Assembly (NCBI GenBank): GCA_910584525.1 | Contig: CAJUAT010000020.1 | Span: 1 to 39,191, forward strand | Length of the DNA: 39,191 nt | Origin: an uncultured Muribaculaceae bacterium | GTDB taxonomy: Bacteria > Bacteroidota > Bacteroidia > Bacteroidales > Muribaculaceae | Direction: 5' to 3' | In this document: positions 25,746 to 33,189 of the stretch, one piece after another | How the letters are laid out: every line of letters begins with the position of its first letter | Numbering within the stretch: position 1 is the first letter of the stretch | Translations under genes and position numbers: made by a program | The notes under the pieces: generated by a model | Told to the model about the DNA's origin: nothing | Seen by the model: only the letters and a program-made list of their open reading frames with translations | The model's database searches: none

Positions 25746-26048
25746 TTATTTTATGGGATGATGGATGCTCACAAGTCTTGAGCCGTCGGTGAAGACAGCC
25801 TCCACCTGCAGAAGGGTAATCATGTCGGCGACGCCGTCCATGACCTGATCTTTTGTCAATACTTTGGCGGACTGGGTCATGACCTCTTCCACCGTCTTGC
25901 CTTCACGTGCCATCTCAAGGGCTGCCGACGTGATGTAGGCTACCGATTCCGGATAGTTCAGCTTCAACCCTTTGTTAAGCCGTCGCTCGGCGATCAGACC
26001 AACACACAGCAGTTTCAGCTTATCTTCCTCTTTGGGCGTTAAATGCAT
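25746..26048 (-). CDS. ureA: Urease gamma subunit
   Basis: This 100-residue gamma subunit opens MHLTPKEEDKL, the classic start of the family, so I place the start at 26048. The open frame extends 14 codons further upstream to 26090, but that prefix (MHDKPKY...) is not family-like. The motif GLKLNYPESVAYI and the late VEAVFTDGSRLV are typical. It is the first gene of the urease operon. Upstream on the minus strand only a weak TTG and TATTTG pair is visible, with no consensus promoter. Confidence 0.95.
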   Translation of the reverse strand: MHLTPKEEDKLKLLCVGLIAERRLNKGLKLNYPESVAYITSAALEMAREGKTVEEVMTQSAKVLTKDQVMDGVADMITLLQVEAVFTDGSRLVSIHHPIK

Positions 26049-26203
26049 AGTCTCGAGTTTTTGATGATTATACTTTGGCTTATCGTGCATGGATCAATCA
26101 CGCATGCTCTAAGCTTCTTTTATGGTAACAAATAGCCGTATAAAATGGTTTTACAATCATTAACATGACACAGGGCTGATTTCATTACTGCGAAAGAGGG
26201 TTA

Positions 26204-26235
26204 TTTGGCTGTTGCTGAGGTTTTTAATAACTTTG
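26204..26235 (+). promoter_or_regulatory. Consensus Bacteroidota promoter for DUF4250 and porin
   Basis: TTTG (26204-26207), a 20-nt spacer, then TAACTTTG (26228-26235) matches the Bacteroidota housekeeping promoter fully. It lies 24 bp before the ATG at 26260. It is a stronger match than anything upstream of ureA on the opposite strand. Confidence 0.75.
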
Positions 26236-26259
26236 CGGAAAATTTAACGTATAGTAAGG

Positions 26260-26442
26260 ATGGAGAAATTACCGCAAGACCCTTTCATATTGCTGAGCAT
26301 GGTCAACATGCGTCTGCGCGACGAATACGGCAGCCTTGACGAGCTGTGTACCGCCATGGATGTCGACAAGGAGGATTTGATAAGGAAACTGAAGGATGCC
26401 GGATTCGAGTATCTGCCGGCACCGGTAAATCAATTCAGATAA
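26260..26442 (+). CDS. Small DUF4250-family protein
   Basis: This 60-residue protein matches DUF4250, short proteins opening with a Pro-x-Asp-Pro-Phe-Ile-Leu-Leu-Ser pattern (here LPQDPFILLSMVNMRLRD) and ending NQFR. No enzymatic motif is seen and function is unknown. It is probably a cytosolic helical protein. It shares the perfect promoter and is followed after only 6 bp by the porin, suggesting a bicistronic message. Confidence 0.85.
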   Translation: MEKLPQDPFILLSMVNMRLRDEYGSLDELCTAMDVDKEDLIRKLKDAGFEYLPAPVNQFR

Positions 26443-26448
26443 GCGGCG

Positions 26449-27621
26449 ATGATAGATAAGAAAAAGATTGGTATGATATCGATGGCTATGGCTACTGCGG
26501 TAGCGGCCAATGCCGATGTCACTCTTGTTGACAAGCTCGACGTGAAATTGTCGGCCACCGGTCTGATAATGTTCGACGGGGCACTCTTCACACCCAAAGA
26601 TGACGTGTTTGCCGACGGTGTGTCGCTACCGGAAGTAAGGCTGGGAGCCCATGGCAGGTTCGGAAAGTTCGAGGCAAGAATCGACTTAGGTTACGGTATG
26701 CAGAAGTTCAGGATGAAGGATGTGTATATGCAGTACAATCCCGATGCCTACAACAGGCTTCGTCTCGGGTACTTCATACATCATTTTGGTCTCAACGCGT
26801 CGACGGGAAATGCGGCCAAACCGATGATAGTGGAGCAGACACCTAATGCCTTTTTCAACGCCAACAGTCGCAATCTGGGACTTATGTATGTCTACGACCG
26901 GAGTGCGTGGTTTGCCGCCGCGAGTCTCTTCGCGTCAAACAGGAGCCTTACCGAGTATGCCAACACGCAGGGTAAGATAAGCGTGGGGGCGTTGGGCAGA
27001 TTCCTATGGCGTCCATTCCACGAGTCGGGCAAAATGGTGCAGATAGGCATCTCTCCATGGTATCAGACGGCTTCGCACCAACGGCTTGAAGATGGCGGCG
27101 TATCCCGGGGAAACTTCTCTTTTGCCTGCACCTATCCCACCACTGTCGATAATGTGGAACTTCTTGAAGCCGATATCCCGAACGCCAAGGGGGTATTCAA
27201 GCTCAGTCCGGAACTGTTGCTGTCAAAGGGCAGGTTCGCGCTGGAATCGCAGTATTACTATATGAATGTGACGCGCGACAAAGGTTACGTCAATTATCAG
27301 GCTTATGGCGTTTACGGTATGGCGCGGTTTCTGATTCTTGGCGACAGGCAATATACCTATTCATCGGCCAATGCCGGCATAACGCCCTCGAAACCGAAAA
27401 CCCTTGAGTGCGTAGTAGGCTACAGTCATACCAACGCCAACTGCCCGGGAGCCGGCATTTATGGCGGCATATCCAACGATTATTCGGTCACGTTCACCTA
27501 CAACATCACCAAATGGATGCTTGCCCGACTGCGCTACAGCTACACCGACGTGCGAGCCAAAGCAGACGCTCCCGACCGTCACGTCAACATCATCCAGGCC
27601 AGGGTAATGTTCAAGTTCTGA
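26449..27621 (+). CDS. Porin-like outer-membrane barrel protein
   Basis: This 390-residue protein has a signal peptide at residues 1-22 (ending ANA, cleavage before Asp-Val). Mature residues show alternating hydrophobic and polar beta strands, many aromatic girdle residues and a C-terminal aromatic-ending strand (VMFKF). This is the profile of a 14-16-strand porin related to phosphate-selective or general porins. It sits divergent from the urease operon, 6 bp after DUF4250. Substrate unknown; passage of urea or nickel is an attractive but unproven idea. A bidirectional terminator follows. Confidence 0.8.
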   Translation: MIDKKKIGMISMAMATAVAANADVTLVDKLDVKLSATGLIMFDGALFTPKDDVFADGVSLPEVRLGAHGRFGKFEARIDLGYGMQKFRMKDVYMQYNPDAYNRLRLGYFIHHFGLNASTGNAAKPMIVEQTPNAFFNANSRNLGLMYVYDRSAWFAAASLFASNRSLTEYANTQGKISVGALGRFLWRPFHESGKMVQIGISPWYQTASHQRLEDGGVSRGNFSFACTYPTTVDNVELLEADIPNAKGVFKLSPELLLSKGRFALESQYYYMNVTRDKGYVNYQAYGVYGMARFLILGDRQYTYSSANAGITPSKPKTLECVVGYSHTNANCPGAGIYGGISNDYSVTFTYNITKWMLARLRYSYTDVRAKADAPDRHVNIIQARVMFKF

Positions 27622-27643
27622 GAAGGATAGATGATAAATTATC

Positions 27644-27677
27644 AAGGGGAGCGCCATATCCAACGGCGCTCCCCTTT
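27644..27677. terminator. Bidirectional terminator between porin and M13 peptidase genes
   Basis: A perfect 12-bp stem (27644-27655 with 27665-27676, GGGGAGCGCC core) with a 9-nt loop lies between two convergent genes. T-rich sequence follows on both strands (TTT on plus; TTGATAATTT on minus). It most likely ends both transcripts. Confidence 0.8.
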
Positions 27678-27700
27678 AAGTAAGGTTTACGTGTGAGTGA

Positions 27701-29740
27701 TTACCAGATTGTGAGACGCTCGTTTTCGGGGCGGAACATCTTGTCGCCCTCCTTGATACCGAATGCCTCGAAGAAGGGTGTGATGTTGCGGAGGGACACG
27801 TTCACGCGGTTCACTCCTAAGGAGTGGGGGTCGGCAAGCGTGAGGTTGCGTATCTCCTGCTCACGGATATTGTTGGCCCAGAGGTTGGCATAGTTCATGT
27901 AGAACACCTGCGTGGGATCGAATCCGTCAATCTTAGCCTCCTCGGAAGTGATGTCTACACCTTTCTTCTTCTGGGAGTCGAGCCATGCCGTGTAAGCGAT
28001 ACGGAGACCGCCATGGTCGGCGATGTTCTCGCCGAGGGTATACTGACCGTTGGCCTTGAGACCTGGAAGAACCTCAATCTCGTTGAACTGCTCGGCGAGA
28101 CCCTGTGTAAGAGTTGCGAACTTCTGCGCGTCTTCGGGTGTCCACCAGTTGATCATATTGCCGTCGGCGTCGAAATTGCATCCCTGGTCGTCGAATCCGT
28201 GAGTGATCTCATGGCCTATCACCACGCCGATACCGCCATAGTTCTCGGCATCGCTGGCATTGGGATCGAAGAAGGGTGCCTGAAGGATTCCGGCAGGGAA
28301 CACTATCTCGTTGGCGAGAGGACTGTAGTAGGCGTTGATGGTCTGGGGAGTCATGTGCCACTCGGTCTTGTCGACGGGCTTGCCCCATTTCTCCAGATAA
28401 CGGTCCTGTGCCCACATGCCGGCGTTGTGCATATTCTCGGCATACGACAGAGCCGGGTCTATCTCCAGCAGCGAATAGTCTTTCCACTTGTCGGGGTATC
28501 CTATCTTGACGGTTATGGCGTTGAGCTTCTGCATGGCCTTCACCTTGGTGTCGTCGGACATCCAGGAAAGGTTGATGATGTGCTTGCCCAGGGAGTGACG
28601 GAGGTTTTCAACAAGACCCTCCATGTACTCCTTGCTGCTGGCGGGGAAGTATTTCTCCACATACAGCTGGCCGATACCTTCGCCCATCACGCCTTCCACG
28701 GCACCGAGGGCCTTCTTCCAGCGGGGACGCTGCTGCTGAACACCGCTCTTCACCTTGGCATATTCGAAGCTTGCATCGGCGAAAGCGTCGCTGAGATAGG
28801 GAGCCATGCTGCTGACTACCTCCCAGAGGTAATAGTCCTTCTTCTCGCGGTCGGTGAGCGAGCCTATGAGGTTGTCGGCCTGCTTCACGGTGTTGGGCTC
28901 GGTCACAATCACCGACTCAGGAGCGTCGATGTGCATCGTCTCGGTGAACCAGCGGTCCCAGGGTATGTTGGAATAATTCTCCTTGAGCTGGGCCACGGTA
29001 CGCGGATTGTACATGGCCGGGATGTTGCGGCTCTGCTCGCGTGTCCATGTGGAGTCGGCAAGCAGGGTCTCGATCTTGATTACATTGGTGGCAATGCGTT
29101 TGGCGTCGCCCGTTTTGTAGCCCGCCAGCTTCATGTCGGTCTCGATAAGCTTGCGGTAGGCAGCCATTATCTCCTTGTTCTTCTTGTCTTTCTTCAGATA
29201 GTAGTCGCGGTCACCGAGGCCGAGGCCTGTGGAACCGACATACATGGCGTAGACCTTGCTATTCATAAGGTCCTCCTGCGGGCCTGAGCTGAAGAAGGGG
29301 GAACCGTAGTTGCGGTGTACCCATATCAGCAGGTCGTTCATCTCGCCCGGCTTGGTGTTCTCAATCTTGTCGATTATCGGCTTGACGGGAGCGGCACCTT
29401 CACGGTTACGGCGCACGGAGTCCATCGCCAGCTCGTAAAGGTTGGCTATCTTGTAGGCATTAGTGCCCTTGGCCGGATTGGTGGCCGCCAGACCGGTTAC
29501 GAGACGCTGTACACGAGCGTTGCTCGAATCGTTGAGGATGTTGAACTGCCCGTAACGGCTGTATTCAGGCGTCAGCGGATGTGTCTCCATCCATTTGCTG
29601 TTGACATGGCGGTAGAAATCCTCTTTGGGACTTACGTCGGGATTCAACCCTTTGCCGTCAAGACTTACAAGATGCTCCTGGGCTATGCCGCTCAACGACA
29701 TAGCTCCCATCAGCATACAGATGATTCCTGTCTTTTTCAT
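27701..29740 (-). CDS. M13-family zinc metallopeptidase (neprilysin/PepO type)
   Basis: This 679-residue secreted or periplasmic endopeptidase has a signal peptide (MKKTGIICMLMGAMSLSGIA, about 20 residues). The zinc motif is HEITH at residues 510-514 and the third ligand lies in ENIADHGGL. Length and layout match M13. I start at the ATG at 29740; the longer frame to 29806 includes a non-family leader. It follows the isochorismate synthase gene with a 62-bp gap and has no visible promoter of its own, so it may be read through from upstream. It is convergent with the porin gene. Confidence 0.93.
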   Translation of the reverse strand: MKKTGIICMLMGAMSLSGIAQEHLVSLDGKGLNPDVSPKEDFYRHVNSKWMETHPLTPEYSRYGQFNILNDSSNARVQRLVTGLAATNPAKGTNAYKIANLYELAMDSVRRNREGAAPVKPIIDKIENTKPGEMNDLLIWVHRNYGSPFFSSGPQEDLMNSKVYAMYVGSTGLGLGDRDYYLKKDKKNKEIMAAYRKLIETDMKLAGYKTGDAKRIATNVIKIETLLADSTWTREQSRNIPAMYNPRTVAQLKENYSNIPWDRWFTETMHIDAPESVIVTEPNTVKQADNLIGSLTDREKKDYYLWEVVSSMAPYLSDAFADASFEYAKVKSGVQQQRPRWKKALGAVEGVMGEGIGQLYVEKYFPASSKEYMEGLVENLRHSLGKHIINLSWMSDDTKVKAMQKLNAITVKIGYPDKWKDYSLLEIDPALSYAENMHNAGMWAQDRYLEKWGKPVDKTEWHMTPQTINAYYSPLANEIVFPAGILQAPFFDPNASDAENYGGIGVVIGHEITHGFDDQGCNFDADGNMINWWTPEDAQKFATLTQGLAEQFNEIEVLPGLKANGQYTLGENIADHGGLRIAYTAWLDSQKKKGVDITSEEAKIDGFDPTQVFYMNYANLWANNIREQEIRNLTLADPHSLGVNRVNVSLRNITPFFEAFGIKEGDKMFRPENERLTIW

Positions 29741-29802
29741 AGGTCGTATTGTTGTTTTTGTTTTTGTTGTCGTTATTGAATCGAACCGATAAATGCTATG
29801 AC

Positions 29803-30798
29803 TCACACCATATCGGGGAGAAGAGTCTTGATTTTGTTATCGGTTTCTTTCCATTCATCGTCCGGTATTGAATCCGGCATGATACCGCCGCCGGCATAAA
29901 GGGCATATCGGCTGGGCGAGATGTGCGCGCAACGGATGGTGACAAACATGTTGAAATCATCGTCGGCATACCATGGGCCGCAGTAACCGCCGTAAAAGTC
30001 GCGGCTGAACGATTCGTGGTCAGCGATAATGCGAAGAGCTTTGTCGCGAGGCTGTCCGCATAGTGCCGGTGTCGGCGACATGGCGTCAAGAAGCCTGGAC
30101 ACATCGGTATCCTTGCCGGCTTTACCGGTTATTTCCGTGAGCAGGTGCTCTACCGGCCCGGCAGGAGCGGTAACAGTCTTGCTGATTTCCGGTTCGACAC
30201 CAGATTCCCTGAACCGACGTGTTATGAAGTCGGTCACTACGTCATGCTCCTGCATGTTCTTGCTGTCCCATACTCCGACGGTGCCGGCTGGTCTGGTGCC
30301 AGCCAGCGCCATGGTGCGCAGCATGTTCTCCTTATTCTCGAGCAATAGTTCGGGGCTGGCTCCTATCCATGTGCCCGTTTCCTGTGTGGAGAAGAGATAT
30401 ACGAAAGCCGAAGGGTACCTGCGGCATAGCGATTCGAACATGGCGTCTATATCGAAATCTCTCGGCATCTCTCCTGTAAGGACTCTGGCGGCAACACCTT
30501 TTGTAAGTTCTCCGCTCTTTCCCGCATGTATCATTGCTAGAATTTCATCGCGGTGCTGCTCGGGGGTGACGGATGTTTCCGGCATGGGAGCCATACTCCC
30601 TCCGCCGTTTTCTTCAAAAGCCTTGCGGAAAGTGTCGGGATAGCATACCAGATCAAGAGGTATGAACAGGCGTGGCTTACCGGGGAGGAAAGGAGCAATC
30701 AAGAATCCACTGCCGCAGGGGGAGTCGAGAGCACGCCGTGACCAGCTTCCGCAAGAGAGCCTGGCTCCGGGCAGTCGATATTTGAATGTGTATGTCAT
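29803..30798 (-). CDS. menF: Isochorismate synthase (MenF/EntC family)
   Basis: This 331-residue chorismate-utilising enzyme converts chorismate to isochorismate, first step of menaquinone synthesis. Typical motifs are SPELLLENK-like (about 168-176), ALAGTRPAG (about 187), STPALCG-like PTPALCGQPRDKA and the closing LYAGGGI...DEWKETDNKIKT. The Lys-rich KGVAAR motif carries the expected catalytic Lys. The N-terminus is short compared with the E. coli enzyme (about 430). It lies 15 bp after rimO and is separated from any other men genes in this window, which is unusual for a Bacteroidales menF. A salicylate-type role is possible but less likely. Confidence 0.88.
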   Translation of the reverse strand: MTYTFKYRLPGARLSCGSWSRRALDSPCGSGFLIAPFLPGKPRLFIPLDLVCYPDTFRKAFEENGGGSMAPMPETSVTPEQHRDEILAMIHAGKSGELTKGVAARVLTGEMPRDFDIDAMFESLCRRYPSAFVYLFSTQETGTWIGASPELLLENKENMLRTMALAGTRPAGTVGVWDSKNMQEHDVVTDFITRRFRESGVEPEISKTVTAPAGPVEHLLTEITGKAGKDTDVSRLLDAMSPTPALCGQPRDKALRIIADHESFSRDFYGGYCGPWYADDDFNMFVTIRCAHISPSRYALYAGGGIMPDSIPDDEWKETDNKIKTLLPDMV

Positions 30799-30813
30799 GG
30801 CTTGAGATAGTAT

Positions 30814-32130
30814 TCAGGATTCCAATGCTCTGGCTGTGAAGTCGAAAGTATCGGCGCCGGTGATGACGGCTCTTATGAAATCGCCGGTCCGCGCATCGGG
30901 GGCGCCGGTAACGTCGTAAGTCATATCCACCTCAGGGCTGTCCCATTGCGAGCGGCATGTGAGTGTCTCGCCGTCGGTTTCGTCGACGAGCAGCCTGACC
31001 TCCTTGCCAACCATCTCCTGGGCCAGTTCTTCGGAAATCGTAGCCTGAAGGTCCATGAGAGCATCGAGACGTTGCTGTTTCACCTCCTCCGGAATATCGT
31101 CGGCATAGTTGCGCTGACCATATGTATCTTCCTCTTCGGAATATGCGAAGGCTCCCATCCTGTCGAAACGCTGTTCTTTCACAAACTGCATCAACTCGGC
31201 AAAATCCTCTTCGGTCTCGCCGGGGAATCCCACCATAAGTGTGGTGCGTATCTTTATACCGGGCACTCGGCGGCGAATCTCGGTCAGCAGTTCTTCGGTC
31301 TCAGCCTTGGTGACATGGCGGCGCATACGCTCCAGTATTCTGTCGGAGCTGTGCTGCAATGCTATGTCGAGATATTTGCATACATTGTCGCGACGGGCCA
31401 TTACGTCAAGAACGTCCATGGGGAAGTCGGCGGGGTAGGCGTAATGCAGCCGTATCCATTCCACGCCGGGTATGTCGGCCATGGCGTCGATGAGTTGTGC
31501 CAGCCGGTGTTCCCCATAAAGATCCAGACCATACGACGACAGGTCCTGGGCTATCACGTTGAATTCCTTGACACCTTTTGACACCAGGCTCCTGACTTCC
31601 TCAAGAATTTCTTCGGAAGGGCGAGAGGTATGGCGTCCGGTTATGAGGGGTATGGCGCAGAAGGCACAGAAACGGTTGCACCCTTCCGATATCTTCAGGT
31701 AGGCACTGTGCTGAGGAGTGGTCAAGGCCCTGTCCCATCCCTTTACCTGCACCGTGGCGCAGAGGTCGGGCAATGAATCGACGAAACCGTTCCAGTCGAA
31801 TTTGCCATACCACATGTCGACCTCCGGCATCTCCGCCGGCAATGATTCGCGATATCTTTCCGACAGGCATCCCATCACCGCCAGATGCCCTATACGGCCT
31901 TCGGCCTTGAGCTCGCCGAGACGCAACAGCATCATCACCGACTCCTCTTTGGCATCGCCGATGAAGCCGCACGTGTTCACTATCACGTATTCTCCGTCGG
32001 GCTCTTCCGGATTATGCGCGGCTATATAGCCTTTTGATTCAAGGCGTCGCTTGAGACGTTCCGAATCTACAAGATTCTTGGAACATCCCATGGTGATGAT
32101 GTCTACCTTGTGCTTCGTGTAACGGCTCAT
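30814..32130 (-). CDS. rimO: Ribosomal protein S12 methylthiotransferase RimO
   Basis: This 438-residue radical-SAM enzyme methylthiolates an aspartate of ribosomal protein S12. The N-terminal MTTase domain has cluster Cys residues C16, C54 and C88. The radical-SAM motif is C151xxxC155xxC158 (EGCNRFCAFC). The C-terminal TRAM domain (after about 370) ends the protein. Length matches RimO rather than MiaB. It overlaps ftsY by 4 bp (ATGA) and precedes the isochorismate synthase. Confidence 0.96.
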   Translation of the reverse strand: MSRYTKHKVDIITMGCSKNLVDSERLKRRLESKGYIAAHNPEEPDGEYVIVNTCGFIGDAKEESVMMLLRLGELKAEGRIGHLAVMGCLSERYRESLPAEMPEVDMWYGKFDWNGFVDSLPDLCATVQVKGWDRALTTPQHSAYLKISEGCNRFCAFCAIPLITGRHTSRPSEEILEEVRSLVSKGVKEFNVIAQDLSSYGLDLYGEHRLAQLIDAMADIPGVEWIRLHYAYPADFPMDVLDVMARRDNVCKYLDIALQHSSDRILERMRRHVTKAETEELLTEIRRRVPGIKIRTTLMVGFPGETEEDFAELMQFVKEQRFDRMGAFAYSEEEDTYGQRNYADDIPEEVKQQRLDALMDLQATISEELAQEMVGKEVRLLVDETDGETLTCRSQWDSPEVDMTYDVTGAPDARTGDFIRAVITGADTFDFTARALES

Positions 32131-33116
32131 ATCGTGTCGCCGAAAAGGGATTGAACGAACTCGGCGGGATGGAAAATCTGGAGGTCGGCCATCTTTTCGC
32201 CGAGGCCTATATATTTCACCGGGATCTTGAACTGATGGCTGATACCGATCACCACGCCACCTTTGGAGGTGCCGTCGAGCTTTGTTATGGCAAGGTTGTT
32301 GACCTCGGTTGCGGCGATAAACTGGCGGGCCTGTTCGAACGCATTTTGCCCGGTGGAGCCGTCGAGCACGAGAAGAATCTCGTTGGGAGCGTCGGGGACA
32401 ACCCTTTTCATCACGTTCTTTATTTTGGTAAGCTCGTTCATGAGACCCACTTTATTGTGGAGACGTCCGGCGGTATCGATGATGACCACGTCGGCATCCT
32501 GAGCCTTGGCGGAGCTTATGGTGTCGAAGGCCACGGCTGCGGGATCGCTGCCCATCTGCTGCTTCACCACGGGAACGCCTACGCGCTGTCCCCATATGTC
32601 GAGCTGCTCTATGGCGGCAGCCCGGAAGGTGTCGGCGGCTCCGAGTACCACTTTATAGCCGCTCTGCTTATACTGATGAGCGAGCTTGCCGATGGTGGTG
32701 GTCTTGCCGACGCCGTTGACGCCCACTACCATTATCACATAGGGATCCTTGCGCTCCGGTATCTCGAAATCCTCCAGCTGGTCCTGGTGCTCCGGCTTCT
32801 CAAGCATCTGGGTTATCTCGTCCATGAGAAGACGTCGCAATTCACTGCTGCCTACGTATTTGTCGCGGGCAACACGCTCTTCAAGTCTCCGGATAATTTC
32901 AAGGGTGGTGTCGGTGCCGACATCGCTCGTGATGAAAGCTTCCTCAAGGTTGTCGAGGACCTCCTCGTCGACAGTGCTCTTGCCGGCTATAGCATGGGAT
33001 ATCTTGCTCCATACGCTTTCCTTGGTCTTCTCCAGACCGGTGTCGAGCGTCTCCTTCTCCTGCTGTACCTGCTCCTTGTCTTTTTTCTTTCTCGAAAAGA
33101 AATCTTTAAATCCCAT
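32127..33116 (-). CDS. ftsY: Signal recognition particle receptor FtsY
   Basis: This 329-residue GTPase docks the SRP-ribosome complex at the membrane. A short charged N-terminal region (rich in Lys and Glu, about 1-35) precedes the N domain (about 36-110) and the G domain, with G1 at 132-140 (GVNGVGKTT), the DTAGRL G3 motif and TKLDGTSKGG near the C-terminus. The long acidic A domain of E. coli is absent, as in many Bacteroidota. It has a good promoter just upstream and heads the ftsY-rimO-menF transcript. Confidence 0.97.
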   Translation of the reverse strand: MGFKDFFSRKKKDKEQVQQEKETLDTGLEKTKESVWSKISHAIAGKSTVDEEVLDNLEEAFITSDVGTDTTLEIIRRLEERVARDKYVGSSELRRLLMDEITQMLEKPEHQDQLEDFEIPERKDPYVIMVVGVNGVGKTTTIGKLAHQYKQSGYKVVLGAADTFRAAAIEQLDIWGQRVGVPVVKQQMGSDPAAVAFDTISSAKAQDADVVIIDTAGRLHNKVGLMNELTKIKNVMKRVVPDAPNEILLVLDGSTGQNAFEQARQFIAATEVNNLAITKLDGTSKGGVVIGISHQFKIPVKYIGLGEKMADLQIFHPAEFVQSLFGDTI

Positions 33117-33136
33117 AGTTTATTGTTCTTAATCTA

Positions 33137-33167
33137 CAAAATTACAGAATAATCCCGATATAGACAA
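33137..33167 (-). promoter_or_regulatory. Promoter of the ftsY-rimO-menF unit
   Basis: On the minus strand TTG (33165-33167), a 20-nt spacer and TAATTTTG (33137-33144) match the Bacteroidota promoter pattern. The -7 element lies about 20 nt before the ftsY start codon. Confidence 0.7.
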
Positions 33168-33189
33168 TAGGAAGATTCAATGGAAAGTA

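Noticed and set aside
27824..29287. Plus-strand open frame of 487 codons opposite the M13 peptidase
   Set aside because: It mirrors the peptidase gene, which has an intact HEITH site and signal peptide; no domain is seen in the shadow.
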